Shown: positions 1 through 6,133 of the stretch, piece by piece
How positions within the stretch are numbered: the first letter of the stretch is position 1
Layout: every line of letters begins with the position of its first letter
Source: Micrococcales bacterium
Lineage (GTDB): Bacteria > Actinomycetota > Actinomycetes > Actinomycetales > Dermatophilaceae
Length of the DNA stretch: 8,685 bases
Reading direction: 5' to 3'
NCBI GenBank assembly: GCA_030452775.1
Contig: JAKDLQ010000090.1
Location: 1 to 8,685, forward strand
Notes under the pieces: generated by a model
The model's database searches: none
Told to the model about the DNA's origin: nothing
What the model saw: the letters and a program-made list of their open reading frames with translations, nothing else
Made by a program: the position numbers and the translations under genes

Positions 1-217
1 TGGGCTTGTTCACCTTCTCCAGCAGCGGCTCGAGGGCGTGAAAGAGCGACTCTCCGGGCATGGGCCCATGGTAGGTGCCCCGCAGTACCGCACCGAAACC
101 ACCGAGGGACCAGTCGGCGTGGAGATCGTCGGGCGACAGGCCGCCGAGGGCGCCCAGCGGGCGGCGCCCTTCCTTCTTGGTCAGCCCGGGACGATCGAGG
201 CGAGGATCTCGCGACAT
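1..217 (-). CDS. Unidentified protein, C-terminally cut by the window edge
   Basis: This is an open frame of 72 complete codons that runs off the left edge. I do not recognise the family. The first in-frame start is an ATG at 217, inside the end of ribF, which would give a 37-base overlap in a different frame. No convincing Shine-Dalgarno precedes it, and no other in-frame ATG or GTG lies nearby upstream. The visible part begins MSRDPRLDRPGLTKKEGRRP, then has a Gly/Leu-rich stretch, an aromatic patch (DWSLGGFGAVLRGTYHG) and a helical-looking end (SLFHALEPLLEKVNKP). No signal peptide or membrane segment is visible. Third codon positions stay mostly G or C beyond the ribF stop, which supports real coding. 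Many actinobacteria have rpsO after ribF, and this is not rpsO. It probably belongs to the ribF transcript. The start and the function are both uncertain. Confidence 0.5.
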   Translation of the reverse strand, partial: MSRDPRLDRPGLTKKEGRRPLGALGGLSPDDLHADWSLGGFGAVLRGTYHGPMPGESLFHALEPLLEKVNKP

Positions 218-1191
218 CGGGTGACGTCTCGTCGCATCTGCTCGACGAGCGCGGCGCGGTCCTCGAACCGCACGGTGGGCCGCAGGCGCGACACGAAGTC
301 GACGCTGACCCGCTCGTCATAGAGGTCGAGGTCGTCGCGGTCCAACACATAGGCCTCGACGCGTCGGTGGTGGCCGTCGAAAGTGGGGTTGGTGCCCACC
401 GATACGGCAGCCGGCAGGGTCCGGTCCGGATCGGAGTAGCTCAGGTCCTCTCGCACCAGCCATCCGGCGTACACGCCGTCGGCGGGCGCGAGCCCCTCAT
501 GGTCCTGGCCCAGATTCGCGGTCGGGTAGCCGAGCTCGTGGCCGCGGCGCTCACCGTGAACGACGATTCCGGTGACCCGGTGCGCCCTCCCGAGGATCTC
601 GGCGGCATGAGCGACATTGCCGTCGAGCAGTTCCGCGCGCAACTGAGTCGAGGACCAGCGCACCCCCTCGCCGACATCCTCGAGCGGGACTACTTCGAAG
701 CCGTAGAGCTCCCCCAGGGCACGCAGGGTGGTGAGGTCGCCGGAGTTGCGCACCCCGAAGCGCGTGTCCTTGCCGACGACGACCGCCGCCGCGTGCAGGG
801 CGTCGACGAAGGTCGCGCGGACGAACTCGTCCGGTGTCTGCTGGGCGTATTCACGGGTGAACTCGACCACGAGTGCAGCCGTGATGCCGACGCTCTCGAT
901 CTCATCGAGCCGCTGGTTGAGCGAGGTGATCATCGCCGGGGCCCGCTCGGGGTGGAGAACCGCGACGGGGTGCGGGTCGAAGGTCACGGCGACCGACGTC
1001 ACGCCGCGCGTCGCGGCCTCCCGGACCACTCGCGACAGTACGGTGCGATGCCCACGGTGGACGCCGTCGAAGTTGCCGAGGGTGGCGACCGTCTGCCCGA
1101 GGTCATGGGGGATGTCGTCGAAGCCATACCAGCGCTGCACGGCGACCACTGTAGTGCTCGCCTCGGTCACGTCGGACCGCGTGTGCTGCAC
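181..1191 (-). CDS. ribF: Bifunctional riboflavin kinase / FAD synthetase
   Basis: RibF phosphorylates riboflavin to FMN and adenylylates FMN to FAD in the cytoplasm. The N-terminal nucleotidyltransferase domain shows GNFDGVHRGH (residues 39-48), TFDPHP (70-75), RFG (144-146) and SSTQLR (180-185). The C-terminal riboflavin kinase domain (about 195-335) shows the RG..LGYPTAN nucleotide-binding motif (216-226), GTNPTF (266-271) and the VEAYVLD segment (278-284), whose Glu279 fits the catalytic base. The length of 336 residues is slightly above the usual 300-320. The GTG at 1191 has GGGAAG four bases upstream. A second GTG at 1140 would give 319 residues beginning VQRWYG, which aligns better with the usual actinobacterial start, so the first 17 residues are doubtful. 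It lies 52 bases after truB and is most likely cotranscribed with it. Confidence 0.96.
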   Translation of the reverse strand: MQHTRSDVTEASTTVVAVQRWYGFDDIPHDLGQTVATLGNFDGVHRGHRTVLSRVVREAATRGVTSVAVTFDPHPVAVLHPERAPAMITSLNQRLDEIESVGITAALVVEFTREYAQQTPDEFVRATFVDALHAAAVVVGKDTRFGVRNSGDLTTLRALGELYGFEVVPLEDVGEGVRWSSTQLRAELLDGNVAHAAEILGRAHRVTGIVVHGERRGHELGYPTANLGQDHEGLAPADGVYAGWLVREDLSYSDPDRTLPAAVSVGTNPTFDGHHRRVEAYVLDRDDLDLYDERVSVDFVSRLRPTVRFEDRAALVEQMRRDVTRCREILASIVPG

Positions 1192-1243
1192 CCGACTTCC
1201 CGGGCTCCGTTTCCCCGGTCGCCTGATGCGGGTGGGATGCCGG

Positions 1244-2266
1244 TCACCGCGGAGCGAACACGACCCTGGGACGAGCCGTGTCCTGGGTCTCGTCGATCAC
1301 TGCCACCAGCTGACCGGCTGGGTCGATCGCGGCCACCGCCGCCACGCGGTGTGCCCCGCAGGCGATGCGCTGCCCGTGGCCGATCGAGGTGGCCTCCGCA
1401 GCCGAGACCGCGCGGACCGGCAGCTGCGCAGCGGCCGCCTCGGCCATCGGGATGAGCCGTATGCCGCAGGGCTCCCCGGGGCGTCCGCCTCCTGGCGCCG
1501 TGGTGGCGCTGGGCAGCTCCGGCGAAGGCACCCCCGGCGTCTCGAGGTCGGCGAGTGGCACCGCCAGGTCGAGGCCGAACGGCCCGACTCGCGTCCGGCG
1601 GAGCGCGGTCAGGTGGCCCCCGACGCCAAGCGCCGCGCCGAGGTCACGAGCGAGCGCCCGCACATAGGTGCCCGAGGAGACCACCACCTCGACATCGACG
1701 TCGAGGACATCGAGGAGCGAGCCGTCCTCCAGCACGGCGTGGGCCGGCCGGACCGCCACGATGTCGAAGCGGCTCACGGTCACCGGCCTGGCGGTGAGCT
1801 GCACCTCGTCGCCGGCGCGCACCCGGGTGTAACTGCGGACCCCCTTGACCTTGATGGCACTGACCGAGCTCGGGACCTGTTCGATCTCACCGGTGAGTGC
1901 TGCGACGGCGTCATCGAGCGCCGCCCTGGTGGCAGCGGGCTCCGAGACACCAGGCGAGCCGGTCGTCTCGCCCTGCGCATCGTCGGTCACCGTAGCGAGC
2001 CCGAGCCTCACGGTAGCCGCATATGCCTTGTCGCACCCGACGAAGAAGGTGAGCAGCCGGGTGGCTCGGTTGACACCGAGCACCAGGACACCTGTCGCCA
2101 TCGGATCGAGCGTGCCGGCGTGACCGACCCGTCGCGTCCGGGCGAGTCGGCGGATGAGCGACACGACGTCGTGGCTGGTCCATCCGGGCGGCTTGTCTAC
2201 GATGATCAGGCCGTCAGAACCGTCAGAACTGTCAGGACCGTCAGGACCGTCGAGGGCGCCGGGCAT
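1244..2266 (-). CDS. truB: tRNA pseudouridine(55) synthase
   Basis: TruB isomerises U55 to pseudouridine in the T-loop of tRNAs. The core begins at GLIIVDKPPGWTSHDVV (19-35), and the catalytic motif GHAGTLDPMATGVL (48-61) places the active-site aspartate at 54. KVDKAYAA-type substrate contacts correspond to GCDKAYAATVRLG, and SSGTYVRALARDLG follows further on. The end of the protein (from about 290) looks like the small PUA-like C-terminal domain found in actinobacterial TruB. The length of 340 residues exceeds the common ~300. Part of the excess is an Asp/Gly/Pro/Ser leader (residues 6-19) encoded by a 9-base tandem repeat, and part is a Pro/Gly-rich insert near 240-265. The ATG shares its A with the rbfA TGA (TGATG), implying coupled translation. 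Another start would have to lie after the repeat, and I see no better one. Confidence 0.97.
   Translation of the reverse strand: MPGALDGPDGPDSSDGSDGLIIVDKPPGWTSHDVVSLIRRLARTRRVGHAGTLDPMATGVLVLGVNRATRLLTFFVGCDKAYAATVRLGLATVTDDAQGETTGSPGVSEPAATRAALDDAVAALTGEIEQVPSSVSAIKVKGVRSYTRVRAGDEVQLTARPVTVSRFDIVAVRPAHAVLEDGSLLDVLDVDVEVVVSSGTYVRALARDLGAALGVGGHLTALRRTRVGPFGLDLAVPLADLETPGVPSPELPSATTAPGGGRPGEPCGIRLIPMAEAAAAQLPVRAVSAAEATSIGHGQRIACGAHRVAAVAAIDPAGQLVAVIDETQDTARPRVVFAPR
2212..2251. repeat. 9-base tandem repeat at the 5' end of truB
   Basis: Four consecutive 9-base units read cgtcagaac, cgtcagaac, tgtcaggac and cgtcaggac on the plus strand, followed by a partial fifth (cgtc). Because the unit is three codons, it encodes an in-frame repeated tripeptide (Asp-Gly/Ser-Pro/Ser) on the minus strand at TruB residues 6-18, ahead of the conserved domain. 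Slippage could change copy number without breaking the frame. Confidence 0.85.
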
Positions 2267-2718
2267 CAGCTCTCGTCGTCGAGGTCGTCGCCGACCTGCG
2301 CCGCGGGCCGCTTGTAGGGATCGGCGTCGCCGGCGTGCTTGGCGCCGGCCGCCGCCCGGGCGAGTTCCGCGTCTCGAGCCCTGGTCTGGGCCACGAGGTC
2401 CTCCAGGTGCGCCGCGCCCTCGGGCAGGGCGTCGGCGATGAACTCGAGCGAAGGGGTGAGCCGGATCTGGATCTGACGTCCGACCTCCGAGCGGATCCGG
2501 CCCTTGTTGGCCTCGAGCACTCGCGCGGTGTCGGCGCGCTCCTCATCGGTGCCGAGGACCGTGTAGAAGATCGAGGCGTGCTGCAGATCTCCGGTGACCC
2601 GGGTGTCAGTGATCGTGACAAAGCCAAGGCGTTCGTCCTTGAGCCGGAACTCGAGGTACTCCGCCACGATGACCTTGATCCGATCGGCGACTCTCCGGGC
2701 GCGGCCTGGGTCAGCCAT
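2266..2718 (-). CDS. rbfA: 30S ribosome-binding factor A
   Basis: RbfA binds the 30S subunit during late assembly, near the 5' helix of 16S rRNA, and is needed for 16S maturation and cold adaptation. The sequence begins MADPGRARRVADRIKVIVAE and continues through LGFVTITDTRVTGDLQHASIFYTVLG (about residues 31-56), the characteristic single KH-like fold of the family. RIQIRLTPSLEFIAD and the following helix complete the domain by about residue 110. The remaining ~40 residues form a hydrophilic tail with DPYKRP, usual in actinobacterial homologues. A strong AAGGAG (plus positions 2727-2732) lies 8 bases before the ATG, which settles the start. The stop overlaps the truB ATG by one base. Upstream is a 492-base gap to infB, so rbfA-truB-ribF may have a promoter of its own, although I see no convincing one. 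Confidence 0.96.
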   Translation of the reverse strand: MADPGRARRVADRIKVIVAEYLEFRLKDERLGFVTITDTRVTGDLQHASIFYTVLGTDEERADTARVLEANKGRIRSEVGRQIQIRLTPSLEFIADALPEGAAHLEDLVAQTRARDAELARAAAGAKHAGDADPYKRPAAQVGDDLDDES

Positions 2719-2726
2719 GACTCCCT

Positions 2727-2732
2727 CTCCTT
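2727..2732 (-). promoter_or_regulatory. Shine-Dalgarno of rbfA
   Basis: The minus strand reads AAGGAG eight bases before the ATG at 2718. It is one of the strongest ribosome-binding sites in the window. It fixes the rbfA start and shows that rbfA does not rely on coupling to infB. Confidence 0.85.
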
Positions 2733-2822
2733 AGTGCTGGACGCTGCATCGGCCGAAGCCAACTCCTCACCCTACGGGGCAAACCCACGGCCCCGCACCA
2801 TCGCATCACCGCATCACCTCGG

Positions 2823-2912
2823 TCAGCGCTCGTCGAGCGTGACATCGATCGAGTAGTCCTCTGCGCGGTAGCAATGGTCGCCGTACTCGACCGGTGCGCC
2901 ATCTATCCGGCG
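2823..2912 (-). pseudogene. Possible remnant of a GntR-family UTRA domain C-terminus
   Basis: The minus strand encodes RIDGAPVEYGDHCYRAEDYS, then IDVTLDER and a stop. The pattern DG-x-PVEYG...YRA..YS...V.L matches the last strand pair of the UTRA ligand-binding domain, where GntR/HutC-type regulators end. Third positions in this stretch are mostly G/C. The frame stays open upstream for about 35 more codons, but those residues do not resemble a UTRA domain, and a TGA closes the frame beyond them. No DNA-binding domain is present. If the resemblance is real, this is a decayed tail and not a functional regulator. The match rests on about 25 residues and could be chance. Confidence 0.3.
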
Positions 2913-3140
2913 CTGCTGGCCGCGAGGGGCCGCCTGTCCGACGCTGCGATCGGCAACGTCATTGCCGCGAGCGCCGATGGCTACGCCTTCCCGACGAACC
3001 TCGACCTCGACCAACCAATCGACGGGATGTCACCGCAGGCCCAGGCCGAGCTCGTGGCGCTCGCGGTCGGGGCGGGATACGCTCCCGAGGCGCTGCCCGA
3101 CCTGATGGCCGAGCAGTCCCGGCGGCGGCTCAGCCGCTGA
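2874..3140 (+). CDS. Small open frame of unknown function, opposite to the operon
   Basis: The 88-codon frame begins MVAVLDRCAIYPALLAARG, continues through SADGYAFPTNLDLDQPIDG and ends in a helical Ala/Glu/Leu-rich segment and RRRLSR. I do not recognise it. In favour of coding are clear G/C bias at third positions, especially after about 2913, a composition like a soluble protein, and a hairpin 20 bases after its stop. Against it are the lack of any ribosome-binding site before the ATG and the partial overlap with a minus-strand fragment. The frame is also open upstream for about 51 codons back to a TGA at 2718 without any ATG, GTG or TTG. It may therefore be the tail of a longer gene that lost its 5' end. 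It runs convergent to infB. Confidence 0.3.
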   Translation: MVAVLDRCAIYPALLAARGRLSDAAIGNVIAASADGYAFPTNLDLDQPIDGMSPQAQAELVALAVGAGYAPEALPDLMAEQSRRRLSR

Positions 3141-3160
3141 CGACGACGCCCGAGACGACG

Positions 3161-3187
3161 GCGCCGATCCCCGTTGGGGACCGGCGC
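3161..3187. terminator. Strong hairpin between convergent infB and the plus-strand frame
   Basis: gcgccgatcccc (3161-3172) and ggggaccggcgc (3176-3187) form a 12-position stem with one mismatch and a gtt loop. It lies 23 bases after the infB stop and 20 bases after the stop of the plus-strand frame. No T-run follows on either strand, so it is not a textbook intrinsic terminator. In a GC-rich actinobacterium it could still terminate or attenuate in both directions, or protect the infB 3' end after processing. A small six-pair hairpin also spans the infB stop (3206-3220). Confidence 0.5.
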
Positions 3188-3210
3188 TGTCACACCTCGA
3201 GCAGGCCGCG

Positions 3211-6093
3211 TCAGACGCGGGGCTTCTCGCGCATCTCGAACGTCTCGATGACATCGCCGACCTCGAGGTTGTTGAAGCCACCGAGGTTGATACCGCACTC
3301 GAAGCCCTCCCGGACCTCGGTGACGTCATCCTTGAACCGGCGCAGACCGGCGATGTCGGCCTCGCCGACGACGGCGCCGTCACGAACGACGCGTGACCGG
3401 GTGCCACGCTTGATCTCACCGGAGCGCACGAGAGAGCCGGCGACGTTGCCGAACTTGCTCGACTTGAAGACCTCGCGGACCTCGGCGGTGCCGAGCTGAG
3501 CCTCGACGTACTCCGGCTTGAGCATGCCCTTGAGTGCCGACTCGACATCATCGATCGCCTGGTAGATGACCGAGTAGAAGCGCATGTCGACGCCCTCCCG
3601 ATCGGCCAGCTCGGCAACCCGCTCCGCGGGGCGCACGTTGAAGCCGATGATGACCGCGTCGTCGACGGTCGCGAGGTTGACGTCGTTCTGGGTGATCGCA
3701 CCGACGCCGCGGTGGATGATCCGAAGGTCGACCTCCTCGCCTACGTCGATCTTGAGCAAGGCGTCCTCGAGCGCCTCGACCGAGCCGGAGACATCACCCT
3801 TGAGGATGAGGTTGAGGGTGTCGACCTTCCCCGCGGCGAGGGCCTCGTTGAGGTCCTCGAGCGAGATGCGCTTGCGACGCTTGGCCAGCGATGCCGCGCG
3901 CGAGGCCGCCTCACGGCGCTCGGCGATCTGTCGGGCCGTCCGGTCGTCCGGCGCCACGAGGAACGTGTCACCGGCGCCGGGGACCGAGGTCAGGCCGAGG
4001 ACCATGACCGGACGCGATGGCCCGGCCTGCTCGACGCTGTCACCGTGCTCATCGAGCATGGCCCGGACGCGTCCGTGACCGCTCCCCGCGACGATGGCGT
4101 CGCCGACGTGCATTGTGCCGGACTGGACGAGGACGGTCGCGACGGGGCCGCGGCCCTTGTCGAGGTGCGCCTCGATGGCGACGCCTCGAGCGTCCTTGTC
4201 CGGGTTGGCCCGCAGGTCGAGCGCGGCGTCAGCGGTGAGCAGGACGGCCTCGAGGAGCGCATCGATGTTGGTGCCGTTCTTGGCCGAGACATCGACGAAC
4301 ATCGTCTCGCCGCCGTACTCCTCCGCGATGAGGTTGTACTCGGTCAGCTGCTGACGGACCTTCGCCGGGTTGGCCTCTGGCTTATCCACCTTGTTGACCG
4401 CCACGACGACCGGGACGCCCGCTGCCTGCGCATGGTTGAGGGCTTCGATGGTCTGCGGCATGACGCCGTCGTCGGCGGCAACGACGAGGATCGCGATGTC
4501 CGTCACCGACGCGCCACGGGCACGCATGGCCGTGAACGCCTCGTGGCCGGGTGTGTCGACGAACGTGATCGCGCGGGTCTCCCCCTCGTGCTTCGTGGAG
4601 ACCTGGTACGCCCCGATGTGCTGGGTGATGCCGCCGGCCTCTCCCTCGGCGACCTCCTCGGAGCGGATCGCGTCGAGGAGCTTGGTCTTGCCATGATCGA
4701 CGTGGCCCATCACGGTCACCACCGGGGGTCGCGGCGTGAGGTCCTCTTCGTCCTCGGCCTCGAGCTCGGCGTCGAGGTCAATGTTGAAGGCGCCGAGCAG
4801 CTCGCGCTCCTCATCCTCCGGAGACACGACCTGCACGTCGTAGCCGAGCTCGACACCAAGGAGCTTGAAGGTGTCCTCGTCGAGCGACTGAGTAGCCGTT
4901 GCCATCTCGCCGAGATGGAAGAGAACGGTGATGAGCGACGCCGGGTTGGCGTTGATCTTGTCGGCGAGCTCGTTGAGCGACGCGCCCCGGCGCATGCGGA
5001 TGACCGTCTTGCCGTCACCTCGGGGGACGCTGACCCCGCCGAGCGACGGAGCCTGCATCTGCTCGAACTCCTGGCGCTTGGCGCGCTTGGACTTGCGGCC
5101 GCGGACCGGACGTCCGCCGCCGCGACCGAAAGCGCCCTGCGTGCCACCGCGCCCACCAGGCCCTCCGCGTCCTGGTCCGCCGCCGAAACGACCGCCACCC
5201 GGTGCGCCTGGGCCACCGCGCCCACCGGGGCCAGCACGGCCCGGACCACCAGCCGGTCGCTGGCCCGGCCGGCCCACCGTGCTGCGCTCGGGCATCATGC
5301 CCGGGCTCGGGTGGGCGCCTCCAGGACGTGACGCTCCGGGACGGGCGGCGCCGGCAGCCGGACCGCTCGGACGGGGTCCCCCGGGACGCTGCTGTGGTCG
5401 GGGCATGCCCTGGCTGGGGCTGAAGGGGTTGTTCCCCGGTCGCGGGGTGCCATCATCGCCGGGTCGCGATGCGCGCCTCTGCTGCATCCCCTGGCTCGAT
5501 GCGAACGGGTTGTTGCCCGGTCGAGGCTGACCGGGACGAGGCGTTGGGCGCGGGCGCGCCGGGACGCCAGAGCCCCTACCGCCGTCGCGGCCGGGCTGTG
5601 CCCGGGTAGGTGCCCCGGGCGTTGCCTTCCTCGCAGCGGGCGCCATGGGTGTGGGAGAGGCCGGGGCGGAAGTGTCGGCAACCGGAGCGACCGGCGCAGC
5701 CGGAGCAGGCGCAGCCGCCGCGGCGGGAGCGGCCGGCGCGGCCGGCGTCGCCTGGCCGGGCTTGGGCGCCCGGCTCGGCGTTGGGGCCCGGCGGGGCTCT
5801 GCGTCGACAGTCGTCGCCTCGGCCGGCGCCGGCTTGACCGACCCCTTCGCAGGTGTCGCCTTGACCGGTGTCGCCGTGCCAGGCGTGCCCGGCGCCGCCT
5901 TGGCCGCCGGCGTCTTGGTGCCGCCGGAGCGCAGTTCCGCGGGGAACGTCTCCTTGATCTTGCGCACGACGGGGGGTTCGATGGTCGATGATGCCGACCG
6001 GACGAACTCTCCCTGATTCTTCAGATGTGAGAGCAGAACCTTGCTCTCGACTCCGAGCTCCTTGGCGAGCTCGTAGACGCGGACCTTGGCCAC
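3211..6093 (-). CDS. infB: Translation initiation factor IF-2
   Basis: IF-2 is the GTPase that places initiator tRNA on the 30S subunit and promotes 50S joining. From the GTG at 6093 it has 960 residues. Order: an N-terminal IF2_N domain (about 1-50, AKVRVYELAKELGVESK), a long low-complexity Ala/Pro then Gly/Arg/Pro linker (about 52-337), a second IF2_N domain (about 360-417), the G domain, the beta-barrel domain II, domain III and the C-terminal tRNA-binding domain. G motifs: GHVDHGKT (463-470), GGITQHIG (487-494), DTPGHE (513-518), NKVDK (567-571) and SAK (603-605). The GTG at 6093 has AGGAG four bases upstream and gives the usual (M)AKVRVYELAKE start. A TTG at 6117 would add eight residues but has no such support. 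It is preceded by a 171-base gap after ylxR. Confidence 0.97.
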   Translation of the reverse strand: MAKVRVYELAKELGVESKVLLSHLKNQGEFVRSASSTIEPPVVRKIKETFPAELRSGGTKTPAAKAAPGTPGTATPVKATPAKGSVKPAPAEATTVDAEPRRAPTPSRAPKPGQATPAAPAAPAAAAAPAPAAPVAPVADTSAPASPTPMAPAARKATPGAPTRAQPGRDGGRGSGVPARPRPTPRPGQPRPGNNPFASSQGMQQRRASRPGDDGTPRPGNNPFSPSQGMPRPQQRPGGPRPSGPAAGAARPGASRPGGAHPSPGMMPERSTVGRPGQRPAGGPGRAGPGGRGGPGAPGGGRFGGGPGRGGPGGRGGTQGAFGRGGGRPVRGRKSKRAKRQEFEQMQAPSLGGVSVPRGDGKTVIRMRRGASLNELADKINANPASLITVLFHLGEMATATQSLDEDTFKLLGVELGYDVQVVSPEDEERELLGAFNIDLDAELEAEDEEDLTPRPPVVTVMGHVDHGKTKLLDAIRSEEVAEGEAGGITQHIGAYQVSTKHEGETRAITFVDTPGHEAFTAMRARGASVTDIAILVVAADDGVMPQTIEALNHAQAAGVPVVVAVNKVDKPEANPAKVRQQLTEYNLIAEEYGGETMFVDVSAKNGTNIDALLEAVLLTADAALDLRANPDKDARGVAIEAHLDKGRGPVATVLVQSGTMHVGDAIVAGSGHGRVRAMLDEHGDSVEQAGPSRPVMVLGLTSVPGAGDTFLVAPDDRTARQIAERREAASRAASLAKRRKRISLEDLNEALAAGKVDTLNLILKGDVSGSVEALEDALLKIDVGEEVDLRIIHRGVGAITQNDVNLATVDDAVIIGFNVRPAERVAELADREGVDMRFYSVIYQAIDDVESALKGMLKPEYVEAQLGTAEVREVFKSSKFGNVAGSLVRSGEIKRGTRSRVVRDGAVVGEADIAGLRRFKDDVTEVREGFECGINLGGFNNLEVGDVIETFEMREKPRV
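5404..5523 (-). repeat. Duplicated 13-residue motif in the IF-2 linker
   Basis: The segments at 5485-5523 and 5404-5442 encode RPGNNPFASSQGM and RPGNNPFSPSQGM, 27 residues apart (IF-2 residues 191-203 and 218-230). They stand out from the otherwise Pro/Gly/Arg-only linker. Related RPGNNPF motifs recur in actinobacterial IF-2, so this is probably a family trait and not a recent copy. Confidence 0.75.
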
Positions 6094-6097
6094 ATTT

Positions 6098-6102
6098 CTC
6101 CT
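6098..6102 (-). promoter_or_regulatory. Shine-Dalgarno of infB, decides the start
   Basis: The minus strand reads AGGAG followed by AAAT and the GTG at 6093. This and the conserved AKVRVYELAKE that follows favour 6093 over the upstream in-frame TTG at 6117. Confidence 0.8.
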
Positions 6103-6107
6103 GTCTT

Positions 6108-6133
6108 GGTCCGGCAACAGGTGTGGCCGAACC
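6108..6133 (-). promoter_or_regulatory. Hairpin just upstream of the infB ribosome-binding site
   Basis: On the minus strand GGTTCGGC and GCCGGACC form an 8-pair stem (one G-U) around the loop CACACCTGTT. The CCTGT in the loop (plus 6117-6121) is complementary to ACAGG of the Shine-Dalgarno (plus 6100-6104) a few bases downstream. A pseudoknot-like block of initiation is conceivable. The structure is visible in sequence, but any control function is inference. Confidence 0.35.

Larger units (their letters stand above)
2719..3210. other. 492-base gap between infB and rbfA, atypical content
   Basis: This stretch separates two genes that are normally close or are split by a DUF503 (ylxP) gene, whose usual N-terminal signature I could not find in any frame. 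From the rbfA side it contains the rbfA Shine-Dalgarno, a short tandem copy of gcatcacc (2803-2818), a minus-strand coding-like fragment (2823-2912), a plus-strand open frame (2874-3140) and a strong hairpin (3161-3187). There is no sigma-70-type promoter I would defend. A TTGCCC and a TAGGGT occur on the minus strand near 2776-2785 but are badly spaced. Loss of a gene or replacement by foreign or decayed DNA is an inference. Confidence 0.6.

Noticed and set aside
1192..1243. Possible hairpin CCGGG...CCCGG between truB and ribF as a terminator
   Set aside because: The five-pair stem has a long loop, no T-run follows, and it lies inside a tight gene series. It is too weak to call.
367..1455. 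Plus-strand open frame of 362 codons opposite ribF and truB
   Set aside because: It shadows ribF and the end of truB, whose motifs are unmistakable on the other strand.
728..2317. Long plus-strand open frame of 529 codons across ribF and truB
   Set aside because: It is antisense to two clearly recognisable genes, has unnatural composition (Arg/Ser/Thr-rich, then Arg/Gly/His-rich) and results from the lack of stops in GC-rich DNA.
2803..2818. Two tandem copies of gcatcacc as a regulator binding site
   Set aside because: With only two 8-base copies and no promoter around them, chance is a sufficient explanation.
3712..5331. Plus-strand open frame of 539 codons opposite infB
   Set aside because: It is antisense to the conserved IF-2 domains, is Leu/Asp/Arg/Val-rich and resembles no family. 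It is a GC-bias shadow.
6094..6117. Eight-residue N-terminal extension of IF-2 from a TTG at 6117
   Set aside because: The GTG at 6093 has AGGAG at proper spacing and matches the conserved start of the family. The TTG falls in the loop of a hairpin.
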